Both the position numbers and the translations under genes were made by a program. From Candidatus Omnitrophota bacterium (GTDB lineage Bacteria; Hinthialibacterota; Hinthialibacteria; Hinthialibacterales; JAKPRU01): 42,666 nucleotides of DNA. Numbering within the stretch: position 1 is the first letter of the stretch; each line of letters begins with the position of its first letter. The stretch covers positions 1-42,666 of the forward strand of contig JAKPYU010000061.1 of NCBI GenBank assembly GCA_029568995.1. The letters run 5' to 3'. Positions 16,858 through 25,437 of the stretch are shown here, piece by piece. The notes under the pieces were generated by a model. That model worked only from the letters and a program-made list of their open reading frames with translations, made no database searches and was not told where the DNA came from.

Positions 16858-18149
16858 GGGATCTCATTCTGGCGGAGATATTCCAGGTAGCCTTCGAGGA
16901 TCCATGCCGCAGCGCATTGGTCGATTACATCCCGGCGATCCCTGCGGCGAACGCCGGATTCGATCAGGTGGCGCTCGGAACCGACCGTGGAGAGACGCTC
17001 ATCCCACAGAATCACGGGCATGGAAAGGCTTCTTTGCAGGCGGTCGGCCAGTTTCCGGGCCGTGGCAGCAGACTCTCTCTCCTTCCCGTCCAGAGTACGC
17101 GGTAATCCCACCACAACCACGGAAACCTCATGTTCCCGAATCAATTCGGTTACATCCTTCACAAGCGTCGAGGCGCGGTTGCTCTTCATCGTGACCAGGG
17201 GCTGAGCAATGGTTCGAAGCTGATCCGAGAGTGCTACGCCGATTCGCTTCTCTCCCAGGTCGATAGCCAGAATCCGCCCTTCCCTGGGAATGGCGGTCAA
17301 CGGCTTGGCACCTCTTGGTTTGGACAAGTCTGTCGGGGCCAAACATGTCGGCAGGGGTGTCTCCGCAAGGGGTGTCAGCATACTGACAGGAACCGGCACT
17401 TCGAAAGGCTCAGGAACCGGTCTTATTTGATCGGATTCCAGTCTTTTCAGAGCATTCTGGGCCGCCGCTTTCTCGGCCTTTTTCTTGCTCTTGCCACTTC
17501 CTTCCGAAAGGACGTTCTCTCCGATCAAGACCTGAACAACAAATTCCCGATCATGGTCCGGCCCGGTGGAATGCACCAGGCGGTAGATCGGGAGGACACC
17601 GAATTCCTTTTGAGTCCGCTCCTGCAGGTCGGACTTATAGTCGATGATGCTCTCCCCGACGGCGGCGCGGTCCAGCTCATCGCCGACCTGCCTCAGGACG
17701 AACTGCTTGGCGATGTCTATTCCCTCGGACAAATAGATCGCACCGACCACGCTCTCGAAGAGATTCCCAAGAATCGAAAACCGACTCCGGCCACCGGTCT
17801 GCTCTTCTCCTTTTCCCAGCAGGAGATAGTCACCCAGTCCTAATTCCTCCGTTCGTTCGGAGAGAATGCGTTTGGATACGATGATGGATTTGATCTTGGA
17901 GAGATCCCCTTCTCTCATTCCGGGAAATCCCAGGTACAGGGCTTCGGTCACCGCCAGACCGACAACCGAATCTCCCAGGAATTCGAGGCGTTCGTTGCCA
18001 TACGTGGAGCAATCCGTATTCTCGTTGGCGAAGGAGCTATGGCAGAGGGCCTCATGCAACAGACCGAGATCGACATTGGGCACTCCCAGTCGTTGCGCCA
18101 ATTCCCGCAGACTTGTTTGCCGTTCCGATGTAACGTCCACGAAATTCAA
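16854..18149 (-). CDS. rnc-ruvX: RNase III - RuvX (YqgF) fusion protein
   Basis: One uninterrupted 431-residue frame carries two enzymes. Residues about 10-155 are RNase III: signature NERLEFLGDSVV (52-63, with E53, E56 and D60) and GNLFESVVGAIYL (128-140; E132 is kept and the usual Asp is Asn129). Residues about 168-237 are a dsRNA-binding domain ending in GKSKKKAEKAAAQNAL. A Pro-rich linker (243-288) leads to a RuvX/YqgF domain (292-426) with ILAIDLGEKRIGVALSD (D297), VVVVGLPRTLDGKE, WDERLST (E384) and RRDVIDQCAAAWIL (D410). RNase III processes rRNA and dsRNA; RuvX is tied to 16S rRNA 5'-end maturation, so a fused rRNA-processing enzyme is plausible. The gene follows a small lipoprotein gene (49 bases) and overlaps the glycosyltransferase start. 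Confidence 0.9.
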   Translation of the reverse strand: MNFVDVTSERQTSLRELAQRLGVPNVDLGLLHEALCHSSFANENTDCSTYGNERLEFLGDSVVGLAVTEALYLGFPGMREGDLSKIKSIIVSKRILSERTEELGLGDYLLLGKGEEQTGGRSRFSILGNLFESVVGAIYLSEGIDIAKQFVLRQVGDELDRAAVGESIIDYKSDLQERTQKEFGVLPIYRLVHSTGPDHDREFVVQVLIGENVLSEGSGKSKKKAEKAAAQNALKRLESDQIRPVPEPFEVPVPVSMLTPLAETPLPTCLAPTDLSKPRGAKPLTAIPREGRILAIDLGEKRIGVALSDQLRTIAQPLVTMKSNRASTLVKDVTELIREHEVSVVVVGLPRTLDGKERESAATARKLADRLQRSLSMPVILWDERLSTVGSERHLIESGVRRRDRRDVIDQCAAAWILEGYLEYLRQNEIP

Positions 18150-18198
18150 TGATCCCGCATATCCGCCGGTCCCATCAGCCCCGGAACATGGGGACAGG

Positions 18199-18555
18199 CT
18201 ACTTGATCACATTCACTTTCGCCATGTCGGGGACTAGGCGTGAGTCCAAATCGCGCTGACGCATGTTTTGTTCGTAGCGCTTTTTTCGTTCGTAATTTGC
18301 AATCGCCTGTTTCTGGCTGGGCGTGAGGGTGCTCTGCTCCACCCCGAAGAGCCGGGTGCTGTATTCACGGGTATCGTCCGCCATACCGGATCCCACCCCT
18401 TTGATCCGATTCGCCGTTCCTTTCACAACGCTTGTGACCGGCGAAAAGACCTTTCCCCCCACTTTCCCGACTTTCTTGCTCACGCCGGAACAGCCAAGAC
18501 AAAGACTGACACACAATAGCACAATAAACGGAGCAAGGTGCGATGTTGGGCGCAT
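18199..18555 (-). CDS. small lipoprotein of unknown function
   Basis: A 118-residue protein with an N-terminal signal and lipobox (LCLGC, Cys22), then a Gly/Lys/Val-rich region and a charged, helical C-terminal half (about 75-118) that looks exported and basic. I do not recognise a family. ATG 18555 has a GGAG site nine bases upstream, and an extended -10 box lies about 90 bases upstream. It is the first gene of a probable three-gene unit with the RNase III-RuvX and glycosyltransferase genes; a functional link is not evident. Confidence 0.6.
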   Translation of the reverse strand: MRPTSHLAPFIVLLCVSLCLGCSGVSKKVGKVGGKVFSPVTSVVKGTANRIKGVGSGMADDTREYSTRLFGVEQSTLTPSQKQAIANYERKKRYEQNMRQRDLDSRLVPDMAKVNVIK

Positions 18556-18641
18556 TCAAAGACTCCATCGAAATGAGTTTCGTTCCCCCTCCTGACGAAT
18601 CCCCGGACAGTCCAGGGCATTCGTTGCCCCGATCACTGTAA

Positions 18642-18650
18642 AGTATATCA
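18642..18650 (-). promoter_or_regulatory. extended -10 promoter element
   Basis: On the minus strand this reads TGATATACT, a good extended -10 box, about 90 bases before the small lipoprotein gene. No strong -35 box is seen. It lies just past the end of the DUF4276 gene, in a 133-base gap that otherwise contains only a short GGAC-A-GTCC dyad (18605-18613). Confidence 0.45.
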
Positions 18651-18688
18651 CCGAAGCCGATTCTCGACAGGAGACCTGGAGAGAGGTC

Positions 18689-19339
18689 TCACAGGCTTTG
18701 CAGGAAGTCCACAAAAGGTCCGAAACCCTGCGGGCATCTCGCCGCGACTTCCTCGTATCGAACCTTGCTTAGAATCAGCGGCGCATCCACGACATCGTGA
18801 TATTTCTTCCCGCACTCTTGGAACAGCCGTTCCACAATCCTTTTCGGGGGATTCTTGTCGTCCTGCTCTTCTACGTCTTGACGCCATTCTTGCTTGAACT
18901 GACTTACTCCCAGATGGGACCTGAGCGCCTCCTCGCTTGCCAGAAGCAGCGCCTCTAAATCATGCTTGAAGCAGAAGGCGCGGAATCGTTCGGCGATACG
19001 GGGATCGCAATCCGGGGCTTTGCGCTCCAAAGCCTTTTGAAATTCCGCCTTCATTCCGGCGATCAACTCTCCCGCATTCGTGTGGGGAAAACCCCGATTC
19101 ATCGGATACAAATCCGGAACCGCAACCACATACGTATCAAGGCGATTCAAAAGAGTATTCGCTGCCTTGACGGGGACCTTTGTCAGCGACGTCTTCTTTT
19201 TGTCGCCGCTGGGCGATTCAAAGAACTCGACGGCAATTCCCTGTTGCTTCTTCTGCTGAATCAGCGGCGAAAGCAGAGTCTCCATGGCGTACTTGTCCGA
19301 AGGTCCCTCCACATACACATTGACACTCAGGGAACTCAT
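18689..19339 (-). CDS. DUF4276 (Toprim-like) protein, partner of an ABC-type ATPase
   Basis: A 216-residue protein fitting DUF4276: an N-terminal VYVEGPSDK motif (Glu11), a second acidic strand VAVPDLYP (D76, Y78, the family's Asp-x-Tyr), and an HDLEALLL helix (126-133) equivalent to the family's HEFEALLF. The Glu and Asp positions resemble a reduced Toprim metal site, so nuclease or nucleotide chemistry is possible but not shown. The ATG at 19339 overlaps the stop of the upstream ATPase gene by four bases (ATGA), showing translational coupling. ATPase plus Toprim-like pairs occur among anti-phage and toxin-type systems (OLD-like, PARIS-like); a defence role here is inference. Confidence 0.75.
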   Translation of the reverse strand: MSSLSVNVYVEGPSDKYAMETLLSPLIQQKKQQGIAVEFFESPSGDKKKTSLTKVPVKAANTLLNRLDTYVVAVPDLYPMNRGFPHTNAGELIAGMKAEFQKALERKAPDCDPRIAERFRAFCFKHDLEALLLASEEALRSHLGVSQFKQEWRQDVEEQDDKNPPKRIVERLFQECGKKYHDVVDAPLILSKVRYEEVAARCPQGFGPFVDFLQSL

Positions 19340-20490
19340 GCAAGCCGCTCCAACTCGTCATTCTGGTGCATCGCCTCGATTTCCTCCGCGCCGAACTCTT
19401 TCAGGTTCTCGACAAGAACAGCGGAATCTTTGGGCTTGATAAACACCGCCTGCCCGTCCTCTTTTCGCATGACTGCGATACGGGAAATGTCGAATTGGGT
19501 GAGGAAATAAGAGGCATGGGTGGCAAGAATAATCTGTGTCCGCTCGGAAGCTTTTTCGAACAGCCCGGCCAGAATCGGCAATGTGCGTGGATGTACGCCC
19601 TGGTCAGGCTCGTCAATGCAGATCAGAGAGGGTGGATTGGGCTGCACGCAGAGAGCCATCCAGCAGATCAGGCGAAGGATACCATCCGACAGGTCGGCAA
19701 GACTGAGATCGTTCCCGACTCCTTCCTCCCGCCAGAATGCGATGACCTCACCGGGACCGCCGCGCGCTTTCACGGTCAATTCCTTAAATCCGGGAACCGC
19801 CAATCGGAGGTGATGCTGTAATTCATCATAAGCAGATGGATGTTCCGTCATCAGATAGTGCAAAAGCGAACTCAGATTCCGGGCATCTTCGTGCAAAACG
19901 GGTTCCTGTTCAATCACAACCGATTTGCGGATTAGATGATTCGCAATGTTGAAGGAACTATAGAACCGCCAGCCCCGAATGAACTCCCGTAGGGTGTAGA
20001 GGGCATCGTATCCTGAATCAGTCATTACGCTCAAAGCGAGTTGATTGGTGCGTTTCAGATCAATCTTCCTTTGCCCGGACAGATGTTCCGCTGGACCTTT
20101 TCCCCATTGAATGTGCATAGGTAAGTAACTCTCTCCGTCAGAAGAACGCCTTGATTCAACACGCTCGTAGGTCAGACTTATCCGCCCAATCGGTCCTGTC
20201 AGTTCCCCTCGATAGGAGACAGGACGTTCTGTGTCAATCACAAGTTCCCAGGAGAATCTATCCAATCCAGGGGTATGAAAAACCTGTTGACCAATTGATC
20301 CGGCGACAACTTCAGGGGGGATCTCTCGATACATGCCCTCTCGCAAGAACTTGAAGAATTCAAACAAGCTGGATTTCCCCGACCCATTCGATCCGACAAG
20401 AACCTCAAGCGGACCAAACCCGGCAGCAAATTCCCGGAAGGGACGAAATCCCTTTATTTCAATTGATTTGATCCGAAACGGCGTGCTCAT
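19336..20490 (-). CDS. ABC/SMC-type AAA ATPase (AAA_21-like), partner of DUF4276 protein
   Basis: A 384-residue ATPase with Walker A GSNGSGKSS (33-41), a signature-like LSDGILRLICW stretch before Walker B LICIDEPD (about 289-296), a D-loop-like GVHPRT and an H-loop THAS (324-327). The two halves of the ATPase are separated by a moderate insert rather than a long coiled coil, as in OLD-, AriA- and RloA-type proteins. ATG 20490 is preferred over the in-frame TTG at 20517; a purine-rich GGAGAGAGAG precedes it by nine bases. The next gene (DUF4276) overlaps by ATGA. An extended -10 box stands at 20547-20555, so the pair is likely its own unit, separate from the qmo genes upstream. Confidence 0.82.
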   Translation of the reverse strand: MSTPFRIKSIEIKGFRPFREFAAGFGPLEVLVGSNGSGKSSLFEFFKFLREGMYREIPPEVVAGSIGQQVFHTPGLDRFSWELVIDTERPVSYRGELTGPIGRISLTYERVESRRSSDGESYLPMHIQWGKGPAEHLSGQRKIDLKRTNQLALSVMTDSGYDALYTLREFIRGWRFYSSFNIANHLIRKSVVIEQEPVLHEDARNLSSLLHYLMTEHPSAYDELQHHLRLAVPGFKELTVKARGGPGEVIAFWREEGVGNDLSLADLSDGILRLICWMALCVQPNPPSLICIDEPDQGVHPRTLPILAGLFEKASERTQIILATHASYFLTQFDISRIAVMRKEDGQAVFIKPKDSAVLVENLKEFGAEEIEAMHQNDELERLA

Positions 20491-20546
20491 TGTGGAATCT
20501 CTCTCTCCGACAGGCAATCCCCGCCGGATATCATACCATCCCGACG

Positions 20547-20555
20547 ATCATATCA
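20547..20555 (-). promoter_or_regulatory. extended -10 promoter element of the ATPase-DUF4276 pair
   Basis: On the minus strand this reads TGATATGAT, about 57 bases before the ATPase start and identical to the box upstream of rhaT. A TTGACA (20581-20586) lies further upstream but at 28 bases spacing is too far to act as its -35. A second TATGAT occurs at 20530-20535. Confidence 0.4.
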
Positions 20556-20622
20556 CGTAACAAGGGTCCTGGGGAACAACTGTCAAAAAGAGAATTCGTC
20601 ACCGGGAATCGAAGCCGACCTC

Positions 20623-21834
20623 TCACGCCGCCTCCGACGAGGAATCGGCGGCAATTGTGGTCGCTGACACGGAGACCGGAATCCTGGCGTGAATAATCGC
20701 AATGGTTCGATACATCAAGTGAGCAAACTTGGAATAGGGGAAATACAGGAACAACATCAGCACCGAAACCAGGTGCAGAAAATACGTCCCATAGGCCAAA
20801 ACCCGGATCTCCGCGAGACGAAATACCTGGCTGAAAATGCCGGTCAACGCCAATGTCAGCATCAGCCACAAGAAAAACCAATCCGAATATGAACTCTTTC
20901 CCACGTCCTTTTCGGCAGCGACCAGGCGCTGATAAATCATCAGGCAGATTCCCACCAGAAACGCAGCCGCCCCCAGGTTCCCCAGAACCTTCACCGGGTG
21001 AAGAAGCGGCAGGGGAGTCTGTAAGTCAAACAAATACAAGCCTGTACAAACAAGAGATGTGGTCAAGAACAGCGCCAGAAATCCATAGAAAACCAGGAGA
21101 TGTGAATAATACCGGTGCTTCCCGGCTTCGCATTCGCTGAACCGACTGTGCTGCAGAATCTCTTTGATTGTCGCAGAGATCCCCTCTCCGAATGTCGTCA
21201 AATGCCCCTCTTTGCGCTGAACAGGACTGTTACGAATGTCGTTCCAGAACCGCATCGCCCCGACCGCCGCACATCCCGCCGCAACCAAGCTCGCCAGAAT
21301 GAAGACCGCGTCCAACGGCCAGGGGTGAGGAAAGACCTTCCTGAACACAATCTCCCCCTCCGGGATGGTCAAATGCCCTGTCGCCCCCATCACCAGCAGC
21401 AGGAGAATCGCCGGAAAGAGAATCAGCAAAGGCAAATACTTGATATCGCTCAGCCATTTCCCCATAAATGAGGGAAAGGCGTAGTACTTGAACGCGAGGT
21501 TGCGTATCCCGGCCAGGACATCTCCGGGATTCCCGGTCCGGGGGCATACCGCAGAGCAGTCATTGCACTGGTAACACAGCCAGATATCGGGGTCTTTGAT
21601 GAGCCGGTCTTTCATGCCCCAAATCGCCCAGATCATTTCCTTTCGCGGAAATGGATTTTCATCGGGGGAAATCGGGCACGTGGCCGAACAGGCGGCACAT
21701 TGGAAGCACTTCTTGAACGAATCGCCGCTCATTCCGGCGACCTCGTTGACAAACTCCAAATCCGGATCGACAAAGATCATCCCGCTGTCTTTCCCCTGCT
21801 GTTCCCGGATGGTGTTCCGAATTTCTTCTACCAT
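20623..21834 (-). CDS. qmoC: QmoC, quinone-interacting membrane subunit
   Basis: A 403-residue protein fusing an HdrC-like iron-sulfur domain to an HdrE-like cytochrome b membrane domain, the hallmark of QmoC. The N-terminal part has two 4Fe-4S motifs (CFQCAACSATCP near residue 43 and CYQCNDCSAVCP near residue 87); the rest has about six membrane helices with conserved histidines for haem b. It passes electrons between menaquinol and QmoAB, which serves APS reductase. The ATG at 21834 has AAGGAT about eight bases upstream. It is the last gene of the sulfur block; after it the unrelated ATPase pair has its own promoter. Confidence 0.93.
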   Translation of the reverse strand: MVEEIRNTIREQQGKDSGMIFVDPDLEFVNEVAGMSGDSFKKCFQCAACSATCPISPDENPFPRKEMIWAIWGMKDRLIKDPDIWLCYQCNDCSAVCPRTGNPGDVLAGIRNLAFKYYAFPSFMGKWLSDIKYLPLLILFPAILLLLVMGATGHLTIPEGEIVFRKVFPHPWPLDAVFILASLVAAGCAAVGAMRFWNDIRNSPVQRKEGHLTTFGEGISATIKEILQHSRFSECEAGKHRYYSHLLVFYGFLALFLTTSLVCTGLYLFDLQTPLPLLHPVKVLGNLGAAAFLVGICLMIYQRLVAAEKDVGKSSYSDWFFLWLMLTLALTGIFSQVFRLAEIRVLAYGTYFLHLVSVLMLFLYFPYSKFAHLMYRTIAIIHARIPVSVSATTIAADSSSEAA

Positions 21835-21883
21835 CTCAAATATCCTTCAGCCCGACGTGAGTCGATTGAGAACCGATACTCGC

Positions 21884-24151
21884 TCACAGGTCCTTGAACG
21901 GATTCATGCCGACATTTTCGACAACCTTTGCCATTCCATTGACCAATTCGGGAATGCGTTCGTATTCCGAGATCGCCAGTTGGTGCAGCTGCACCCGGTC
22001 ATTCTCCAACACGAGCTGCTTGAGTTTCTCCCGCACATTCTCACCCCGCCGATCCGCCAGTTCGCTGCCTGTGATGAAGTGGCACTGATAATCCTCACCA
22101 TACTTGCAGCCGATCATCAGGATTGCGTCGATTCCCCTGGATAGTGCATCGGCCACCCAGACCACGTTCATCGATCCCAGGCATCGCAGCGGGATAAACC
22201 GAACGAATGGGCTGTAGGAGAGATGCTTCATCCCCGCCATGTCCACAGCGGGATAGGCATCATTTTCACACACAAATGCCAGAATGCGTGGCTTTTCCTC
22301 AGACTCATCGGGAACGTCAATGGCCTTGATCATCGCAGATATGATCCCCACCGAATAATCCTGAAACGAGACGATCCGCTCCGGGCAGGCTCCCATACAG
22401 ATTCCGCACCGCCTGCAACGAGTCGGATTCGGCTTGGGAGTTCCCTTTTCATCCTCGTCGAGCACACCAAACGGGCATTCTTCAGTACAGCGTTTACACT
22501 GGGTGCAGCGTTGCAGGAAAAAGTCCGGGTACGATTTATCACCGGAACGCGGGTGGACCGCCTCGCCGCGCGCCGTCATTTCTATGCACTGAATCGCCTT
22601 CAGCGCCGCGCCTGTCGCATCTTCCATGGCGGAAGCGCCATCCATCGGCTGACGCACACATCCGGCCGCGTACACGCCCGTTCGCCGCGTTTCGTAAGGG
22701 AAACAGATGAAATGCGAGTCGGGGTATCCGAAAGCCAGCGAGGGAAGATCCGGCCCCTGGCGATATTCCAGGTTCAGAATTTCTGTACCTTCATGCTGCT
22801 TCAGCCGCTCAATGGTTTTCTCGGCTTCATCTTTCTGAATACCGACCTCCCCTTTCGCAACAACCGCCTTCGCATCGGCTAATTTCCGAATGGCCTCGCC
22901 ATCCGCGGAATTCGGTACCATTCCCGCTGCCAGAACTACCAGATCGACCTCCACGCCGATCTTCCTCCCCAGCATGGTGTCTTCGACTTCCAGAATCAGC
23001 GCACCGGTCGTTGATCTGTTAATTGCAGTAACGTTTCCTTTTGTGAGGAAAACCCCCCGGTCCTCCTGCACACGGCGATAAAAATCCTCGTATTGACCGG
23101 GAGTTCGAATATGGTCGTAGAAAATGTACGCTTTTGACTCCGCGTCGCTTTCACGCAGGTACAGTGCCTGCTTGAGAGAGGTCAGGCAGCAAATTGACGA
23201 GGTATAGGATAGATACTCGGAATCCCTGGAGCCGCTGCTTTGAATGAACGCGATTCGCCTTGCCGGTCTCCGGTCCGAAGGTCTGAGGAACTGACCGGAT
23301 ATGGCCATTTCCTCCATTTTGACATTGGTAATGATGTCCGGATTGGTGCCGTAGCCCAGGTGTTGAAACAGTACAGGTTCGTGGGCTTTCCATCCGGTAG
23401 CCTGAACGATTGCGCCAACTCGGAACTCGATTGTCCCATTGGTCCCATTAGCACTTCTCAGGTGAACATCGAAACAACCCGGCGCACCGGAGATCTTCTC
23501 CGTTACCATCGAGGTGTAGATTGTGATTTTCGAGTTCTCACGAACTTGGCGGATACGTTCCTGACTGTTGGTGTCTTCCAGATCCCGGTACGGTGGCTTT
23601 GTCGGGATAGACTTATGTAGCTTGGCCATCCACCCACCCAAATCCGCCTCTTTTTCAACAAGAATAACATCGTAGCCCGCCTTGGCCGCCTGCATGGCAG
23701 CCGTCAGCCCCGTTATCCCACCACCGACAACCAGAATAGTCTTATTGATATTCTTGCTTTCCTCAGACGGTTCCAGGGGTTGTTGCAGATTGACCTTGGC
23801 GATCCCCATCCGCAGATAGTCCTCCGCCATCATCTGGGTGTCCTCATTGTTGGGAGGTTGGCACCAGACTACCTGTTCACGTAAATTGACTCGTTCGAGG
23901 ATAACCTCTTTGGATAATTCATCAATAGCGCATTGAAATCGTCCCGACGGTCCCGCAAAGACGATCTTGTTCAGCCCTTCGGATTGAATCTCGGCCCGGA
24001 TTAAGCGAATAACCTCTTCTCCAAGAGAATCCACGGCCCTGCAAACGGGAACCTTATACTCACCGAAGGCAATCTTGGACAACGCTTCAATATCAAGACT
24101 CTCCCCGATTCCGCAACCGGTGTAGATATAAACGCCGATTCTACTGTCCAC
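21884..24151 (-). CDS. qmoB: QmoB, HdrA/MvhD-like flavoprotein
   Basis: A 755-residue cytoplasmic flavoprotein. After an N-terminal HdrA-like region it shows the FAD-binding motif VVGGGITGLTAAMQAAKAGY (about 140-160), two 4Fe-4S motifs (CTQCKRCTEECP and CRRCGICMGACP, about 540-590), and a C-terminal MvhD-like domain with CENDAYP and LRCLGSMN. This layout is QmoB, which with QmoA sits on QmoC. The start is a GTG at 24151 with AAGGTGG seven bases upstream; it begins 15 bases after the qmoA stop. It ends 49 bases before qmoC. Confidence 0.92.
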   Translation of the reverse strand: MDSRIGVYIYTGCGIGESLDIEALSKIAFGEYKVPVCRAVDSLGEEVIRLIRAEIQSEGLNKIVFAGPSGRFQCAIDELSKEVILERVNLREQVVWCQPPNNEDTQMMAEDYLRMGIAKVNLQQPLEPSEESKNINKTILVVGGGITGLTAAMQAAKAGYDVILVEKEADLGGWMAKLHKSIPTKPPYRDLEDTNSQERIRQVRENSKITIYTSMVTEKISGAPGCFDVHLRSANGTNGTIEFRVGAIVQATGWKAHEPVLFQHLGYGTNPDIITNVKMEEMAISGQFLRPSDRRPARRIAFIQSSGSRDSEYLSYTSSICCLTSLKQALYLRESDAESKAYIFYDHIRTPGQYEDFYRRVQEDRGVFLTKGNVTAINRSTTGALILEVEDTMLGRKIGVEVDLVVLAAGMVPNSADGEAIRKLADAKAVVAKGEVGIQKDEAEKTIERLKQHEGTEILNLEYRQGPDLPSLAFGYPDSHFICFPYETRRTGVYAAGCVRQPMDGASAMEDATGAALKAIQCIEMTARGEAVHPRSGDKSYPDFFLQRCTQCKRCTEECPFGVLDEDEKGTPKPNPTRCRRCGICMGACPERIVSFQDYSVGIISAMIKAIDVPDESEEKPRILAFVCENDAYPAVDMAGMKHLSYSPFVRFIPLRCLGSMNVVWVADALSRGIDAILMIGCKYGEDYQCHFITGSELADRRGENVREKLKQLVLENDRVQLHQLAISEYERIPELVNGMAKVVENVGMNPFKDL

Positions 24152-24166
24152 CGATGCACCACCTTC

Positions 24167-25423
24167 TCAGAGGCACTGAATCGCTTTAAGCGCCGCTGCT
24201 GTACCGTCCTTGACCGATTGCGACACATCCGAGGGTCTGCGAGCGCACCCTGCGGCGAAGATTCCCCGTTCGCCCTCATCATTCACCAGGAATCCGTAGC
24301 CATCGTATTGAAGACCGGGAATCGGCAGTTTAGCAATTCCGGCACATGGAACAATCCCCGTCGCAAGGATTACCAGATCGAAACAACCCTGGTATTTTTT
24401 TCCGGACATGGAATCCTCTACGTCAACCTTCAGATTCCTCGTGGCCGGCTCTTCATCTACCCTGGCAACCTTTCCTTTCACAAAACGCACATGATCGTCG
24501 CCCAACAGGTCGTAGTAATACTTCTCATGACGGCCAGTCGTTCGGATATCAATATAGAAAATGGAGATGGCCGCCTCCGGGCAGCGTTCGCGAATATAGC
24601 GTGTCTGCTTCAGTGTCCCCATACAACACACGCTCGAACAATACGGCAAATGATTTTCATCCCGCGAACCGGCACATTGCACAAACGCTACTGTCTTTGG
24701 CTCGATGCTGTCAGAAGGTCTCAGAACAGTACCGCCGGTTGGCCCGTTGTTTGCGGCCAGACGTTCCATCATGACATTGGTAATCACATTCGTACATCTT
24801 CCGAATCCGAGAGGGGCAATCTTGGCGGCATCATACGGCTGCCAGCCGGTCGCGACAATCATGGAACCGACATTGACTTGGATGCTCTTGGATTGCATAT
24901 CCAGGTCGATGGTTCCTTGCGGACAGGTCCTCTGAATGTGCTCTTTATCGTGCACGGAGAGAGCACGCCGATCTAATACGTGCATCATGGGATACGCCAT
25001 CTCATGCGGCAGATATAACGCCTTGGTCTTCCCCATCCCATAATTGAACTCGTCGGGGCGAAGAGATTCGAGGGAATCGACTAGCGTGTCGGGGATGGGC
25101 ACATTTCCCGTCACGTACCGGGGACGTTGATGAATGGACACTTCAAAATTGCCCCTGGAGCCGGACACATGTTCCACCTCGGCTAACGTGTAAACTGTAA
25201 TCCTCGGATTCTGCCGAATGCGTCGAAGATTGATCTCCAACCCACAGGCGGGCGGGCACATCTTGGGAAAATACTGGTGCATCCGTATCACTCGCCCGCC
25301 CAAGCACGGTTCTTTTTCGACCAGGATAACTTCATATCCCACCTCCGCCGCTTCCACGGCAGCCGTGATGCCGCTGATACCCCCGCCGATTACCAGAATT
25401 CTCTTTGCGTCGGAACTCATCAT
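24167..25423 (-). CDS. qmoA: QmoA, HdrA-like flavoprotein
   Basis: A 418-residue FAD protein homologous to the flavin part of HdrA. Seen: the dinucleotide-binding motif ILVIGGGISGITAAVEAAE at the N-terminus, EKEPCLGGRVIRMHQYFPK with the PPACGLEINL cysteine region that is characteristic of QmoA, and GIFAAGCARRP near the C-terminus. It forms the soluble part of the Qmo complex with QmoB. An ATG at 25441 overlaps the YkgJ stop as ATGA, but ATG 25423 is preferred: GGAG lies seven bases upstream and the resulting N-terminus fits the family length. Confidence 0.9.
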   Translation of the reverse strand: MMSSDAKRILVIGGGISGITAAVEAAEVGYEVILVEKEPCLGGRVIRMHQYFPKMCPPACGLEINLRRIRQNPRITVYTLAEVEHVSGSRGNFEVSIHQRPRYVTGNVPIPDTLVDSLESLRPDEFNYGMGKTKALYLPHEMAYPMMHVLDRRALSVHDKEHIQRTCPQGTIDLDMQSKSIQVNVGSMIVATGWQPYDAAKIAPLGFGRCTNVITNVMMERLAANNGPTGGTVLRPSDSIEPKTVAFVQCAGSRDENHLPYCSSVCCMGTLKQTRYIRERCPEAAISIFYIDIRTTGRHEKYYYDLLGDDHVRFVKGKVARVDEEPATRNLKVDVEDSMSGKKYQGCFDLVILATGIVPCAGIAKLPIPGLQYDGYGFLVNDEGERGIFAAGCARRPSDVSQSVKDGTAAALKAIQCL

Positions 25424-25437
25424 TCCCAGGCTCCGGA

